DNA from: UBA9300 sp032260385
Lineage (GTDB): Bacteria; Bacteroidota; Bacteroidia; Bacteroidales; VadinHA17
Assembly: GCA_032260385.1 (NCBI GenBank)
Contig: JAVVEL010000017.1
Coordinates: forward strand, 1-61,587
DNA length: 61,587 bases
Reading direction: 5' to 3'
Below, piece by piece: positions 61,564 through 61,587 of the stretch. Below the pieces are notes generated by a model. It was not told the DNA's origin and ran no database searches. It worked only from the letters and a program-made list of their open reading frames with translations. A program made the translations under genes and the position numbers. Position 1 is the stretch's first letter. Each line of letters opens with the position of its first letter.

Positions 61564-61587
61564 CTTACCGACCCGCGGGTCGGTAAG
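61564..61587. repeat. Perfect 24-bp palindrome at the window end
   Basis: CTTACCGACCCG followed at once by its exact complement CGGGTCGGTAAG, with no loop. It ends exactly at the last base. Such GC-rich palindromes in AT-rich DNA are typical of repeat ends where assemblies stop. Confidence 0.9.

Overview
The window is a piece of a Bacteroidota chromosome, probably Bacteroidales or a neighbouring order. The evidence is promoters of the TTTG-N19/20-TAnnTTTG type, a FecR-type anti-sigma factor beside an ECF sigma factor, carboxypeptidase-regulatory-like and lamin-tail secreted proteins, a DUF2723 membrane protein, the short Bacteroidota-type arginine decarboxylase, and many '...QA' signal peptides and '...SC' lipoprotein signals. 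Family names come from recognising motifs in the translated sequence; no database search was run.

From 1 to about 48.7 kb the DNA is dense housekeeping chromosome. In order it holds: folK; a tightly coupled sppA-lpxK-purine nucleoside phosphorylase-MFS operon; a large lamin-tail secreted protein; asd; hflX; a lipoprotein; a TonB-like protein; tRNA-Ala(GGC) followed by a repeat-rich 0.5 kb spacer; a GH3 glycosidase; an S9 peptidase coupled to an ABC-2 transporter gene that is split by a reading-frame change; two small envelope genes; a minus-strand group (DNA-3-methyladenine glycosylase, DUF2723 protein, polysaccharide deacetylase, purD, membrane protein); the rplM-rpsI-rpsB-tsf translation cluster; a three-gene polyamine operon (arginine decarboxylase, agmatinase, deoxyhypusine-synthase-like enzyme); pyrH and frr; a four-gene sigma/anti-sigma operon flanked by two paralogous regulatory-domain proteins; an OmpA-like lipoprotein; dxs; a DPP-IV-type peptidase; and a GH30 glycosidase. 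Four convergent gene pairs overlap at their 3' ends.

From about 48.8 kb to the right end the DNA is visibly more AT-rich and looks accessory. Two copies of GTACCCGGAGCCGG, each next to an inverted repeat and resembling the 3' end of a tRNA gene on the minus strand, bracket a DUF4143 ATPase gene. That gene has a 23-bp tandem repeat just upstream of its promoter. The second copy leads into a tyrosine integrase and an integrative-element backbone: a hypothetical protein, an excisionase-like HTH protein, a small hypothetical protein, a DUF3987 helicase/primase-like protein, a set of inverted 9-bp-period iterons, a small protein with its own terminator, a Sak4-like ATPase, a DUF3871 protein and a small hypothetical protein. 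The last 2.5 kb carries gene remnants, a PD40 beta-propeller lipoprotein and a truncated S8 protease. The window ends in a perfect 24-bp palindrome.

The part most worth following is the element backbone at 53.8-58.8 kb. It looks like a replication/recombination module with its own candidate origin (TGCCAA iterons), an RNA hairpin just before the DUF3987 start, and a terminator that separates an abundant-type small protein from its ATPase partner.
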